NCBI RefSeq assembly: GCF_001580015.1
Contig: NZ_LSZQ01000011.1
Location: 1-64,000, forward strand
Length of the DNA: 64,000 nucleotides
Source of the DNA: Cephaloticoccus primus
GTDB taxonomy: Bacteria; Verrucomicrobiota; Verrucomicrobiia; Opitutales; Opitutaceae
Direction: 5' to 3'
Both the position numbers and the translations under genes were made by a program. Below the pieces are notes generated by a model. That model made no database searches and was not told the DNA's origin. It worked only from the letters and a program-made list of their open reading frames with translations. This document shows, in pieces, positions 52,243 through 59,998 of this stretch (the first letter of the stretch is position 1; each line of letters opens with the position of its first letter).

Positions 52243-53037
52243 TCACTGATGAGCTCTTTCTTGGCGAGAAGTGAGCTCCAGTATGGCGATGACGGGGTGG
52301 TGGTCGGAGGCGTTGTGGGGGAGGAGGCGGTGGTCTTTTACGATCCAGTGGTGGCGTTTGTCGGTGAAGATGATGTCGAGGCGGGTGCTGGGCTGATCAA
52401 CGGGCCAGGTGTGCTGGGGATTGCCGAATGCGACGCCGGTGTCTTGCAGGGCGTGAGCGAGCGCGTGGTAGGGCGCTTCGCCAGTCTCGAAGTTGAAGTC
52501 GCCCGCGAGGATGAAGGGGTGCGGTGCGGCCTCGGCCAGGCGGATGATTTCCTGCACTTGGGCGAGGCGGTTGGCTTCGTGTTGGTGGCAGAGGTGGGTG
52601 CCGGCAAAGGTAAGCGTACGGCTGGCGGTGCGGTCGCCGGTGAGTGCGAGCTCGACCTGGAGGAGGGCGCGCGGCTCGCCCCCTGAGGGTGCGGCGAGCG
52701 GGTGGTTGGTCGCGCGCACTGCGGGGGTGCGGGTGAGGATGGCTTCGCCGTAGTCGCCGCCGTGCTGCTCCATCGCGCGGCCGAAGTAGCCGTGCATGCC
52801 GGTCATCCGCGCGAGCTCTTGGGTAAGGTCTTGAGAAACGCCGCCGTAGAGTTTGGCACTGCGCCGGGTGTGGCGGTCGACTTCCTGGAGGGCGACGAGG
52901 TCGGGTTTTTCGGCGGCTATGATTTCTGCGATTTCATCGAGGTTGGGCTTCCCCGGGCTGTAGAATTTTTCGCCGTGGTAGATGTTGTAGGTGAGGACTT
53001 TTAGGGGCGTGGCTGTGGCAGTGTGTGGTGTGTTCAT
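52243..53037 (-). CDS. Endonuclease/exonuclease/phosphatase (EEP) family hydrolase
   Basis: The 264-residue Mg-dependent hydrolase has LTYNIYHGE (Asn), DLVALQEVDRHT (Glu), HLCHQHEANRLAQV, ILAGDFNFETGEAPY (Asp-Asn) and SDHHPVIAIL (Asp-His), the standard EEP catalytic set. The substrate may be DNA, an inositol phosphate or a phospholipid head group. No signal peptide is seen, so it is cytoplasmic. ATG 53037 is preferred over longer readings. Confidence 0.9.
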   Translation of the reverse strand: MNTPHTATATPLKVLTYNIYHGEKFYSPGKPNLDEIAEIIAAEKPDLVALQEVDRHTRRSAKLYGGVSQDLTQELARMTGMHGYFGRAMEQHGGDYGEAILTRTPAVRATNHPLAAPSGGEPRALLQVELALTGDRTASRTLTFAGTHLCHQHEANRLAQVQEIIRLAEAAPHPFILAGDFNFETGEAPYHALAHALQDTGVAFGNPQHTWPVDQPSTRLDIIFTDKRHHWIVKDHRLLPHNASDHHPVIAILELTSRQERAHQ

Positions 53038-53049
53038 TTGGGGGCGGTT

Positions 53050-53180
53050 GTCCGACTGGTTCATTTTGGCGAGTCGCTCGCTGGCGCGGTCTTCGACCGT
53101 TGCATCGGGTGGGGGCTCGGTGGGGCGCGCACTCTCCGGGGAGTTTACTTGATGGCGAGGCGCTGCCTCGCCGTCGGTAA
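53050..53180. repeat. Fragments of the intergenic hairpin repeat family
   Basis: gcgagtcgctcgctggcgcgg, ggtcttcgaccg, actctccggggagt (53131-53144) and a perfect ggcgaggc-gct-gcctcgcc hairpin (53154-53172) match pieces of the modular repeats, without the long outer palindromes. They lie in the gap between the EEP gene and lpxA. Confidence 0.55.
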
Positions 53181-53318
53181 ATGCGCTCGGGGTAAAGAAC
53201 GTTGGTTTTTGTTGATGCCCGGTAGCCAGAGCTTGTTTGCTGACCGGCGTTCCGAGTGGTCTGTAACACAAGAGTACTGCGCAGCGGCCCGACCTGCTAG
53301 TTGGTTAACATACTTATT

Positions 53319-54176
53319 ATGGCGACGACGATTCATCCGACGGCGATTGTGGAGGCGGGCGCGCAGCTCGGCAGCGGTTGCGAGATCATGGCGTATGCGG
53401 TGGTGCGGCGGCATTGCGTGTTGGGCGAGCGGGTGGTGGTGCATCCATTTGCGGTGTTGGGGGGCGACCCGCAGCACCTGGACTTTGATCCGGCGGTGGC
53501 CTCGCGCGTGGAGATCGGCAGCGGGACGGTGATTCGCGAGCATGTGACGGTGAACCGCGCTACGGGCGAGGGCGCGGCGACGCGGATCGGGGCGGGGTGC
53601 TTCCTGATGGCGACCAGCCATGTGGCGCACGACTGCGTGCTGGGCGAGCGGGTGGTGCTGGCAAACGCGGCGTTGCTCGCGGGGCACGTGAGCGTGGGGG
53701 CGCACAGTTTCTTGGGCGGCGGTGCGGCGGTGCACCAGTTTTGCCGGATCGGCGAGAGCGTGATGGTGGCCGGGCACGCCTCGATCACGCGCGATGTGCC
53801 GCACTACTTGATGGTGGCGGAGCGGGACGAGGCGATCGCGCTCAACACGGTGGGCCTGCGGCGGCGCGGCGTATCGCGCGCGGCGATTGCAGAGCTGAAG
53901 CGGGCGTTTGAGGCGGTGTTTTTTACGGCGGGGAATATCCGCGAAGTGGCCGCGCGGCTGCGCGGCGCGGTATACGGTGCGGCGAATGAGGAGAAAGGGG
54001 ATGAGGCGTCGCGCGCCGTGGATGGAGTGCCCATCGCGGCACTCGTCGGCATGAGCGGATTTGCGACGCCGGAAGCGCGGGCGTTTCTGGAGTTTTTTGC
54101 GTCGGGCCAGCGCGGCTTTGTGCGTGCGCGGCGGCAGGGGCGTGCGTCGCAGCGGGAGCAGGAGGAAGAGCTGTGA
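53319..54176 (+). CDS. lpxA: Acyl-ACP--UDP-N-acetylglucosamine O-acyltransferase
   Basis: The 285-residue protein starts lipid A synthesis by acylating UDP-GlcNAc. It is a left-handed beta-helix built of hexapeptide repeats (IHPTAIVEAGAQLGSGCEI, IGSGTVIREHVTVNRAT) and has the catalytic-His segment LMATSHVAHDCVLG and HQFCRIGE, then a helical C-terminal domain. The C-terminus is an unusual charged tail (GRASQREQEEEL). ATG 53319 begins the first hexapeptide. It overlaps pdxA by 4 bases. lpxD, fabZ and lpxB are not linked. Confidence 0.93.
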   Translation: MATTIHPTAIVEAGAQLGSGCEIMAYAVVRRHCVLGERVVVHPFAVLGGDPQHLDFDPAVASRVEIGSGTVIREHVTVNRATGEGAATRIGAGCFLMATSHVAHDCVLGERVVLANAALLAGHVSVGAHSFLGGGAAVHQFCRIGESVMVAGHASITRDVPHYLMVAERDEAIALNTVGLRRRGVSRAAIAELKRAFEAVFFTAGNIREVAARLRGAVYGAANEEKGDEASRAVDGVPIAALVGMSGFATPEARAFLEFFASGQRGFVRARRQGRASQREQEEEL

Positions 54177-55405
54177 GCCGCGGGGCGCGTGCGGAGGCGC
54201 AGGCTTCCCTTTCTGGTACGGGCTCGGCGGCCCGCGCCGCCGAGGCGCGAGCGGGCCGCCCTTTCTTGGGTGCGGGTTTATCGGGCCGCGATTCGTCAGG
54301 CACGCAGGTTGACGAGGGTACGGCAGTTCGCTTGTCTGGCGCGGCCCCTGCTCCACGTTCATCGGCTCGCGTGGCGCTGACCTGTGGAGATCCGGCAGGC
54401 TTGGGGCCGGAGTTGATTGCAGCGGTGTTGCATGGTGAAAACAGCCGCGCACTCGGTGACCTTGTGGTGATCGGCCCCGAGTCCTGGCTGCGCGAGCTGC
54501 CGGCGGGCGTGGAAAAAATCGCGGTGGGCGCGGCGGACTTTGTGGCGACGGCGGGCGCGCCGGATGAGGCGGGCGCGCGGGTCGCGCTGGCGGCGATGGA
54601 GCGCGCGGCGGCGGGTTGCGTGGAGGGGCGCTGGGCGGGCGTGGTGACGGGGCCGGTGAGCAAAGCGCAGCTCGCCAAGGTGGGCTACACGTTTCCCGGG
54701 CAGACGGAGTTTTTTGCGGCGCGCTGGGGCGGGGAGCCGGTGATGGGCTTCGTGGGCGAGCGGCTGCGGGTGGTGCTGGCGACCTGGCACGTGCCGCTAA
54801 GCGAGGTGCCGAATAAGCTGAGCCCACAATCGCTTGAGCGCGCGGTCGCTGCGGCGGCTTCGCTGGCTGTTGGTGCGAGAGGGAAGCTGCAGACTCCTCC
54901 TTCTGGCGCGGGCTCGTTGGCCCGCGTCGGCTTAGCGCCCATGGCCGAAGGCCCTGCATCTCATGTCGCCGGTGCGACACATACGCTGGCGCGGATTGCG
55001 GTTTGCGGGCTGAACCCGCACGCGGGCGAGGGCGGGCTGCTGGGCGCGGAGGAGCGCGATTTGCTGAACCCGACTCTGGCGCGTTTGGGCGCGCGCTTCC
55101 CGGGGCTGGTGCCCGAGTGCCTGCCGGGCGACACGGTGTTTGCGCGCGCCTTGCGCGGCGAGTTCGACGCGGTGGTGGCGCTCTACCACGACCAAGGGCT
55201 GGCCCCGCTGAAGGCGGTGGACTTCGACACGGCGGTCAATGTGACACTGGGGCTGCCCTTCGTGCGGACGAGCCCCGACCACGGGACGGCCTTTGGCCTC
55301 GCGGGCAAGGGGCGGGAGGGGCGGACGGGAGGGGCGTCGCCGCGCAGCACGGCCAATGCGCTGGCACTCGCGCGGGACTTGATTCGCGAGCGAAACCGCA
55401 CTTAG
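54173..55405 (+). CDS. pdxA: 4-hydroxythreonine-4-phosphate dehydrogenase
   Basis: The 410-residue enzyme oxidises 4-phosphohydroxythreonine in vitamin B6 synthesis. Core signatures: VALTCGDPAGLGPEL near residue 66, GVVTGPVSKAQLAKVGYTFPGQTEFFA (split by me for quoting; metal His is replaced in this stretch by the usual GHTE-like GQTE), ICGLNPHAGEGGLLG-type VCGLNPHAGEGG, ALYHDQGLAPLKA and RTSPDHGTAF. It is longer than usual because of a 65-residue low-complexity N-terminus and a 25-residue insert near 250, each containing a repeat-derived hairpin. GTG 54173 overlaps the lpxA stop; a later start is possible. Confidence 0.9.
   Translation: MSRGARAEAQASLSGTGSAARAAEARAGRPFLGAGLSGRDSSGTQVDEGTAVRLSGAAPAPRSSARVALTCGDPAGLGPELIAAVLHGENSRALGDLVVIGPESWLRELPAGVEKIAVGAADFVATAGAPDEAGARVALAAMERAAAGCVEGRWAGVVTGPVSKAQLAKVGYTFPGQTEFFAARWGGEPVMGFVGERLRVVLATWHVPLSEVPNKLSPQSLERAVAAAASLAVGARGKLQTPPSGAGSLARVGLAPMAEGPASHVAGATHTLARIAVCGLNPHAGEGGLLGAEERDLLNPTLARLGARFPGLVPECLPGDTVFARALRGEFDAVVALYHDQGLAPLKAVDFDTAVNVTLGLPFVRTSPDHGTAFGLAGKGREGRTGGASPRSTANALALARDLIRERNRT
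54209..54239 (+). repeat. Hairpin repeat inside pdxA, copy 1
   Basis: ctttctggtacgggctcggc... matches 54900-54929 at most positions and contains the stem cgggc/gcccg (54219-54223 with 54230-54234) with a TCGGCG loop, the same layout as the intergenic TCGTTG-loop hairpins. It lies in the low-complexity N-terminal extension of PdxA. Confidence 0.65.
54899..54930 (+). repeat. Hairpin repeat inside pdxA, copy 2
   Basis: ccttctggcgcgggctcgtt... holds a perfect 7-bp stem cgcgggc/gcccgcg (54907-54913 with 54920-54926) around TCGTTG. It is in frame in pdxA and encodes part of an insert (PPSGAGSLARVGLAPMA) absent from typical PdxA. Confidence 0.7.
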
Positions 55406-55494
55406 TCGCCGCCCTCCCGCTCCTCCCTCTGTCCCTGCTCCTGCTGCGCCTTGCGCCTCCTTCCCGTCTACCTTTTTCCCAAAAAGAAATTTCG

Positions 55495-55941
55495 ATGACT
55501 GCTGCTGCCGCCGCGACTCTTGCTTCTCCCGCCCCTCCCGCCTCGGTGCCTGCGGCTGCCGCCGTGACGGCAGCGGCCCCGCACGCCCCGCCGGTCGTGC
55601 CTCGCGAGGGGACTGAGCAGCTCGTGCGGCTGACCGCAGAGGCGGGGGAAAAGGTGCGCGCCTTGATCGCCCGCGAGGGCAAGGGCGAGTTTCTGCGAAT
55701 CGCGATCAGCGGTGGCGGCTGCAACGGGCTGAGCTATAAGCTGCGCTTCGTGCCGGAGCCGCGGTCGGGCGACATCCTCGTGCGCAGCGCGGGCGTGGCG
55801 GTGCTGGTTGATAGCAAGACCGCGCTCTACCTGCGCGGCACACTGCTCGACTATTCGTCGAAGCTGATCGCGGGCGGCTTTCGCTTTACCAACCCAAATG
55901 CCAAGGCGAGCTGCTCTTGCGGCGAGAGCTTTAGTGTCTGA
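55495..55941 (+). CDS. Iron-sulfur cluster assembly protein, HesB/IscA/ErpA family
   Basis: The 148-residue A-type carrier has the three conserved cysteines: GGGCNGLSYKL, then CSCGESF at the C-terminus. A 45-residue Ala/Pro-rich N-terminal extension precedes the domain (EQLVRLTAEAGEKVRAL). It delivers Fe-S clusters to client enzymes. ATG 55495 is the only good start; the long leader is not usual. It follows pdxA after 89 bases. Confidence 0.92.
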   Translation: MTAAAAATLASPAPPASVPAAAAVTAAAPHAPPVVPREGTEQLVRLTAEAGEKVRALIAREGKGEFLRIAISGGGCNGLSYKLRFVPEPRSGDILVRSAGVAVLVDSKTALYLRGTLLDYSSKLIAGGFRFTNPNAKASCSCGESFSV

Positions 55942-56064
55942 ACGCGCGTATTTACGATTTGGCGGCGGTCTTGTGTATCCGGGGGGCGCGCGGAAGCTTG
56001 TATCAGTTGCTCAGCGCATGTGATCTCTCTGCATTCTGCCCCCTTTTATTGTAATATGATTTTA

Positions 56065-57006
56065 TCAAAAAAACAGGTGGGTGGCGTATCCTGCAATCAT
56101 TGCCATGGCAATAATGACGATCACAAACGCCGCCAGAAGCCTCAGTGTAAATAAAGAGCGCAGCAGGATGAGCTCAGTCAGGCTGGCACCCGCACTGCCA
56201 ATAATCAGGGCCAATACTGCTCCGGCGCCTACTCCTTTGCCAAGCAAGGCGGCCGCCAGCGGGATGGTGGCTTCGGCACGAATATAGAGTGGTATGCCGA
56301 TGATTGCGGCGACTGGAATGGCAAAGGGATTATCTGGCCCGGCATAGTGTTCCAGTAATTCTGTGGGCATGAACCCATAGATAGCACTGCCAATTGCAAC
56401 GCCGGTGAGTAAATACGGTAATACACCTAAAAAATCCGACCAGGCTTCACGCCATAAACCTTTGTACCTGCCAATTTTTATAGGTGCGGCGCAGGAGGGT
56501 TGCTCGCTACAGCAATTGTCGGATACAGGCTCTGCGCTGTCAGAGTCGCAGCAAGTGGTGGGTCCGCGAGATTCCTGCCGCACATAACGCTCGAAGCCAA
56601 GCACATGCAATAGCCAGCCTGAACACAGAGAAACCCCCAAGGCCGCAACTACATAAACTGCCGTGAGGCGGAGGCCGAATGTGGCTCCCATCAGCACAAC
56701 GATGATTGGGTTGAGTAATGGGGATGTAAATAGAAACACCATCATGGGCCCAAACCCCGCCCGGGCACGGATCAGCCCCTTTAACATGGGAATGGTGGAA
56801 CAACTGCAAAACGGTGTCATTGCTCCCAGGCCAGCAGCCAGAAAATAGCCCCTGCTGCGATTGGAGCTTAATAGCTTCTCCACTCTGGATGGGGGAATGT
56901 GGCGTTGGAGCATACCGACCAGCAAGCTGATGCCGATAAACAGCACTGACAGCTCACCCGCGAGAAAGGCAAACATGCCCAAGGTATCTTGTAGTTGGGG
57001 CGTCAT
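56065..57006 (-). CDS. Permease of the ArsP/DUF318-like family with Cys-rich loop
   Basis: The 313-residue protein has about eight hydrophobic segments, the diagnostic TPFCSCSTIPMLKG metal/thiol site, SPLLNPIIVVLM, and a second half with IPLYIRAEATIPLAAALL. A cysteine-rich cytoplasmic loop (TTCCDSDS, DNCCSEQPSC) lies in the middle. Related proteins export organic arsenicals or metal-thiol species; the ligand is unproven here. Codon usage and lower GC differ from neighbours, suggesting transfer from another phylum, probably Proteobacteria. It is downstream of a PadR-type gene. Confidence 0.85.
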   Translation of the reverse strand: MTPQLQDTLGMFAFLAGELSVLFIGISLLVGMLQRHIPPSRVEKLLSSNRSRGYFLAAGLGAMTPFCSCSTIPMLKGLIRARAGFGPMMVFLFTSPLLNPIIVVLMGATFGLRLTAVYVVAALGVSLCSGWLLHVLGFERYVRQESRGPTTCCDSDSAEPVSDNCCSEQPSCAAPIKIGRYKGLWREAWSDFLGVLPYLLTGVAIGSAIYGFMPTELLEHYAGPDNPFAIPVAAIIGIPLYIRAEATIPLAAALLGKGVGAGAVLALIIGSAGASLTELILLRSLFTLRLLAAFVIVIIAMAMIAGYATHLFF

Positions 57007-57095
57007 TATAAAGTCCTGCTTCTTTTTTGGGGGGAGGAGATGAGGAGGGAGAACTGGCGACTTCGTATATATTAATCTGGAATGGGACGGATGCG

Positions 57096-57494
57096 CTAGC
57101 GGGGCGCGGGCTCTTGCTTTTGTCGGACAATATGCTCGGCCACTTCCAGCCAGGCCTCTACTGCCACATCGAAGGCCTTGTGCCCCTTGTCCGTCAGTGA
57201 ATAAACCTTACGCCCCCGGCCTGCCACTGTTTCGGTATGTGCGGTTACATAGCCTCCCTGCTCAAATTCGCGCAGTGCCGGATAGAGGGAGCCCTCGGTG
57301 GGGGCGCAGCAGCCTTGGGTGGCGCTTTCCACTTCGCGTGCGATTTCGTAGCCGTGCATGGGGCGTTTCTGCAGCATGCCCAAGATGAAGAATTTGGATA
57401 AACTCATCTTGATGATCCCGCTCCAGTACAGGCGGTCGGTGTAGTCGACCGATGCCCGCCCTGCGGGTTTGGTGGAAGCCATTGGTTGAGTCAT
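57096..57494 (-). CDS. PadR-family transcriptional regulator with Cys pair, partner of the permease
   Basis: The 132-residue protein is a winged-helix PadR regulator: KFFILGMLQKRPMHGYEIAREV, then EGSLYPALREFEQGGYVTA and VYSLTDKGHKAFDV. Between helices, ATQGCCAPTEGSL has two adjacent Cys that could sense metal or arsenical. It sits 90 bases upstream of the permease on the same strand and probably represses that operon. The start is uncertain (57494 or 57512). Composition is foreign to the surroundings. Confidence 0.88.
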   Translation of the reverse strand: MTQPMASTKPAGRASVDYTDRLYWSGIIKMSLSKFFILGMLQKRPMHGYEIAREVESATQGCCAPTEGSLYPALREFEQGGYVTAHTETVAGRGRKVYSLTDKGHKAFDVAVEAWLEVAEHIVRQKQEPAPR

Positions 57495-57716
57495 TGGGGT
57501 GGTGCTATGCATCTTCCATCGATGCGTCAAGCGGCGCATGACGCCTCCTCTTTCGGCCAAGCCCTGACTTGCGCTGCTGTCCGGCTCTTCCGGAGTGTCG
57601 CTGCCGCCAGTAAAATTTCCGCGCGCGGGTGGCGTTATAGGATTGTCTTCGCGGCGCGGACTCGCGAGAACCGCGCCCCGACTCCAAGTCTTTCTTAAGT
57701 CGTCCGTATCTACTAA

Positions 57717-58463
57717 ATGGCCAATTCGTTTCCCTCTGGCGGAGGTAACCGCCCCGGTGGTTACAACCGGAGAAACTCAAACAGGAGCCCCTTTGCGGGG
57801 ATCCGCCGCAACAATCGCATCCGCGTCCCCGAGGTTCGCGTGATTTCGCCCGAGGGCAAGCAGCTCGGAGTTTTGCCGACTGCGACGGCGATCAGCCTCG
57901 CGCTGGAAGTCGGCCTGGAGCTCGTCGAGGTCGCCCCCACGGCGCGCCCGCCAGTGTGCCGGATCATGGACTTCGGCAAGTACGTCTACGAGGAGTCGAA
58001 GAAGAGCTCCCACGCGAAGGTGACGGCCAGCAAGATCAAGGAAATCGAACTGACGCCGCGCATCGAGCAGCACGACTTCGAGACAAAACTGCGGCATGCC
58101 GAGGAGTTTCTCTCGCACGGCAGCAAGGTGAAGCTGCGCCTCAAATTCCGCGGCCGCGAGATGGCGCGCACGGAGCTGGGTTTTGGTGTGATCCGCCGCG
58201 CGCTGACCGAGCTGGAGGGCATGGGCCATCCGGACTCGGAGCCGCGCCTGATCGGCCGCAACATCAATATGATGATCACCCCGCTGCCCGAAAATAAGCG
58301 CAAGCCGAAGTACTACCACCCGCATCATCACGACGATGCTGCGGAGCCGGACGACTCCGCGGCGGCGCATCACGAGAAGAAGTCCGAGGCTGGCCCGCCC
58401 GCCGCTGGTGGTGCCTCCGCTGCCGGAGAAGGTGCTGCGCCCGGGGCCGGCGGCGATGCTTGA
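57717..58463 (+). CDS. infC: Translation initiation factor IF-3 with long C-terminal extension
   Basis: The 248-residue protein binds the 30S subunit and enforces start-codon selection. Core: RIRVPEVRVISPEGKQLGV, VEVAPTARPPVCRIMDFGKY, KEIELTPRIEQHDFETKL and FRGREMARTELG. The core ends near 200; the last 45 residues are a His-, Ala- and Gly-rich tail (KYYHPHHHDDAAE, AAGGASAAGEG). The start codon is an ordinary ATG, unlike the AUU of E. coli infC. The next gene starts 8 bases before its stop. Confidence 0.94.
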   Translation: MANSFPSGGGNRPGGYNRRNSNRSPFAGIRRNNRIRVPEVRVISPEGKQLGVLPTATAISLALEVGLELVEVAPTARPPVCRIMDFGKYVYEESKKSSHAKVTASKIKEIELTPRIEQHDFETKLRHAEEFLSHGSKVKLRLKFRGREMARTELGFGVIRRALTELEGMGHPDSEPRLIGRNINMMITPLPENKRKPKYYHPHHHDDAAEPDDSAAAHHEKKSEAGPPAAGGASAAGEGAAPGAGGDA

Positions 58464-59583
58464 GCGTCGCGTCGGATTTTGCGCGCTGATCCTGGTCGCG
58501 CTCGGGCTTGCGAGCCCCGGCGCGTTTGCGGTGAGTACGCTCCAGTCGGAGCGAGTGGTGGGCGCGGCGACTTCGGCTGCGACGGTGGGGATCGACTACG
58601 TCCGCTCCGAAGAGTTTGGCGCGAAATTTGGCCTCAAGGCGCAGCGCTCGCCCGACGGCAAAAAGCTGACGCTCCAGAGCCCTTGGACGACGATTATCCT
58701 GGAACGCGGCAGCCGCGAAATCGCGCACAACACGCTGCGGGTGTTTCTCGGCGAAGCGGTGCGCGAGCAGCGCGGGCACTTCCTGCTCTCCAGGATTGAT
58801 GCGGAGAAAACCTTGGTGCCCTTGCTCGTACCGGGCCACGGGCTGGGCGCGGGGAAGGGCGCGACTGCGCCGCAGCGCGAGACGGTGCCCAAGCTCAAAA
58901 CAATCGTGATTGATCCCGGGCACGGCGGCGCCGATCCGGGCAAGGTGAATGCCAGGCTCGGCGTTAACGAGAAGACGATGACGCTCGATACGGCCAAGCG
59001 GCTCCAGAGCCTGCTCGAAGTGCGCGGCTACCGCGTGCTCCTCACACGCACTGCCGACGTCGCGCTCGACAAGGACAAGAACACCGACCTGCGCGCTCGC
59101 GCACACTTCGCAAACTCGGCGCAGGCCGATCTCTTTATCAGCCTGCACTACAATGCGGTCGGCGGCAGCGAGGCCACGCTCCAGCGCGTGCGCGGGGCAG
59201 AGGTTTATACGCTCACGCCGCAGTACCAGCATTCGAGCTCAGACCACGAACGGCAGGATAGCAAAGCGGCGGCGATTGCCCTGCCGGGAAACGCACACGA
59301 CCACTGGAGCATGGTCATTGCACACGAGGTGCACCGCGCCCTGGTGCACAATGTGGGCTTCGTGGATCGCGGGCTGAAGCGGGCGCGCTTCGCGGTGCTG
59401 CGCGAGGTCGATTGCCCCGCGCTCTTGGTCGAGGCGGGCTTTTTATCTCACGACGAGGAGGCGCGAAAAATCGCGACGCCCGAGTACCGGCAGCAAATCG
59501 CCGAAGCACTCGCGACCGGGATCGTGCTGTACGACGCCGCGCTCGAAGCCGCCCGCCGCCGCAGGCCTCGACTGGCTCATTAA
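58456..59583 (+). CDS. N-acetylmuramoyl-L-alanine amidase (Amidase_3)
   Basis: The 375-residue zinc enzyme splits the bond between peptidoglycan glycan and stem peptide. A signal peptide (MLERRVGFCALILVALGLAS) directs it to the periplasm. An N-terminal AMIN-like region (about 30-130) may target it to the septum. The amidase domain (about 150-365) has IDPGHGGADPG (Zn His), NEKTMTLDTAKRL (Zn Glu), FISLHYNA (Zn His) and VEAGFLSH (catalytic Glu). It overlaps infC by 8 bases, which couples translation. AmiC-like, but the exact paralogue is not decided. Confidence 0.92.
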   Translation: MLERRVGFCALILVALGLASPGAFAVSTLQSERVVGAATSAATVGIDYVRSEEFGAKFGLKAQRSPDGKKLTLQSPWTTIILERGSREIAHNTLRVFLGEAVREQRGHFLLSRIDAEKTLVPLLVPGHGLGAGKGATAPQRETVPKLKTIVIDPGHGGADPGKVNARLGVNEKTMTLDTAKRLQSLLEVRGYRVLLTRTADVALDKDKNTDLRARAHFANSAQADLFISLHYNAVGGSEATLQRVRGAEVYTLTPQYQHSSSDHERQDSKAAAIALPGNAHDHWSMVIAHEVHRALVHNVGFVDRGLKRARFAVLREVDCPALLVEAGFLSHDEEARKIATPEYRQQIAEALATGIVLYDAALEAARRRRPRLAH

Positions 59584-59965
59584 ACGACGCACCAACGAGT
59601 GCGCCGCCAAATAAAAGAGCCCGCGGCTCCCACTGCGCGTGGGGCGGGAGGGCGGCCCTACGCGGGCGGCGGCAGGCGGTGCCTGCACCCATTTACTGTG
59701 CGGCTTGCTGTCGGGCGGAACGCCCGACGAACAAGCCGCACAGTAGGGAAATGCCCGACCTCCGGTCGGGCGTGAGATTTATCAGTGATTTTTTTACTCC
59801 GCCCCAATGGGTTTCCGTTTCATTCGCATTTTGGGCGTCTCTCCTGTCGCAACGCGACAGGAGGCTGGTCCTTCAATTTGCGATTTTGTTCGTGTGCAAA
59901 GCGCACGAACAAAATCGCAAATTGAATGGAAGTGGCGACCCGCCACCGCCCCACGCGCAGTGGGA
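59584..59965. repeat. Modular multi-hairpin intergenic repeat, copy R8 (most complete)
   Basis: All modules are present in order. A caccaacgagtg hairpin lies near 59589-59602 and cctacgcgggcggcgg at 59657. The 'tgtgcgg' hairpin (59695-59744), cccgacc-tcc-ggtcggg (59754-59770) and ccccaatgggtttccg follow. Next come ctcctgtcgc/gcgacaggag (59841-59863), the palindrome aatttgcgattttg...caaaatcgcaaatt (59875-59923), gtggcgacccgccac and cccacgcgcagtggg (59950-59964). It separates the amidase from the TIGR03790 gene. Confidence 0.88.
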
Positions 59966-59998
59966 ACTTCTGGAAAACGGGTGGCTCTCTATGGCACG

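Noticed and set aside
59807-59998. In-frame N-terminal extension of the TIGR03790 protein through the repeat element
   Set aside because: The added residues are translations of repeat palindromes, and a proper signal peptide starts only near 59999.
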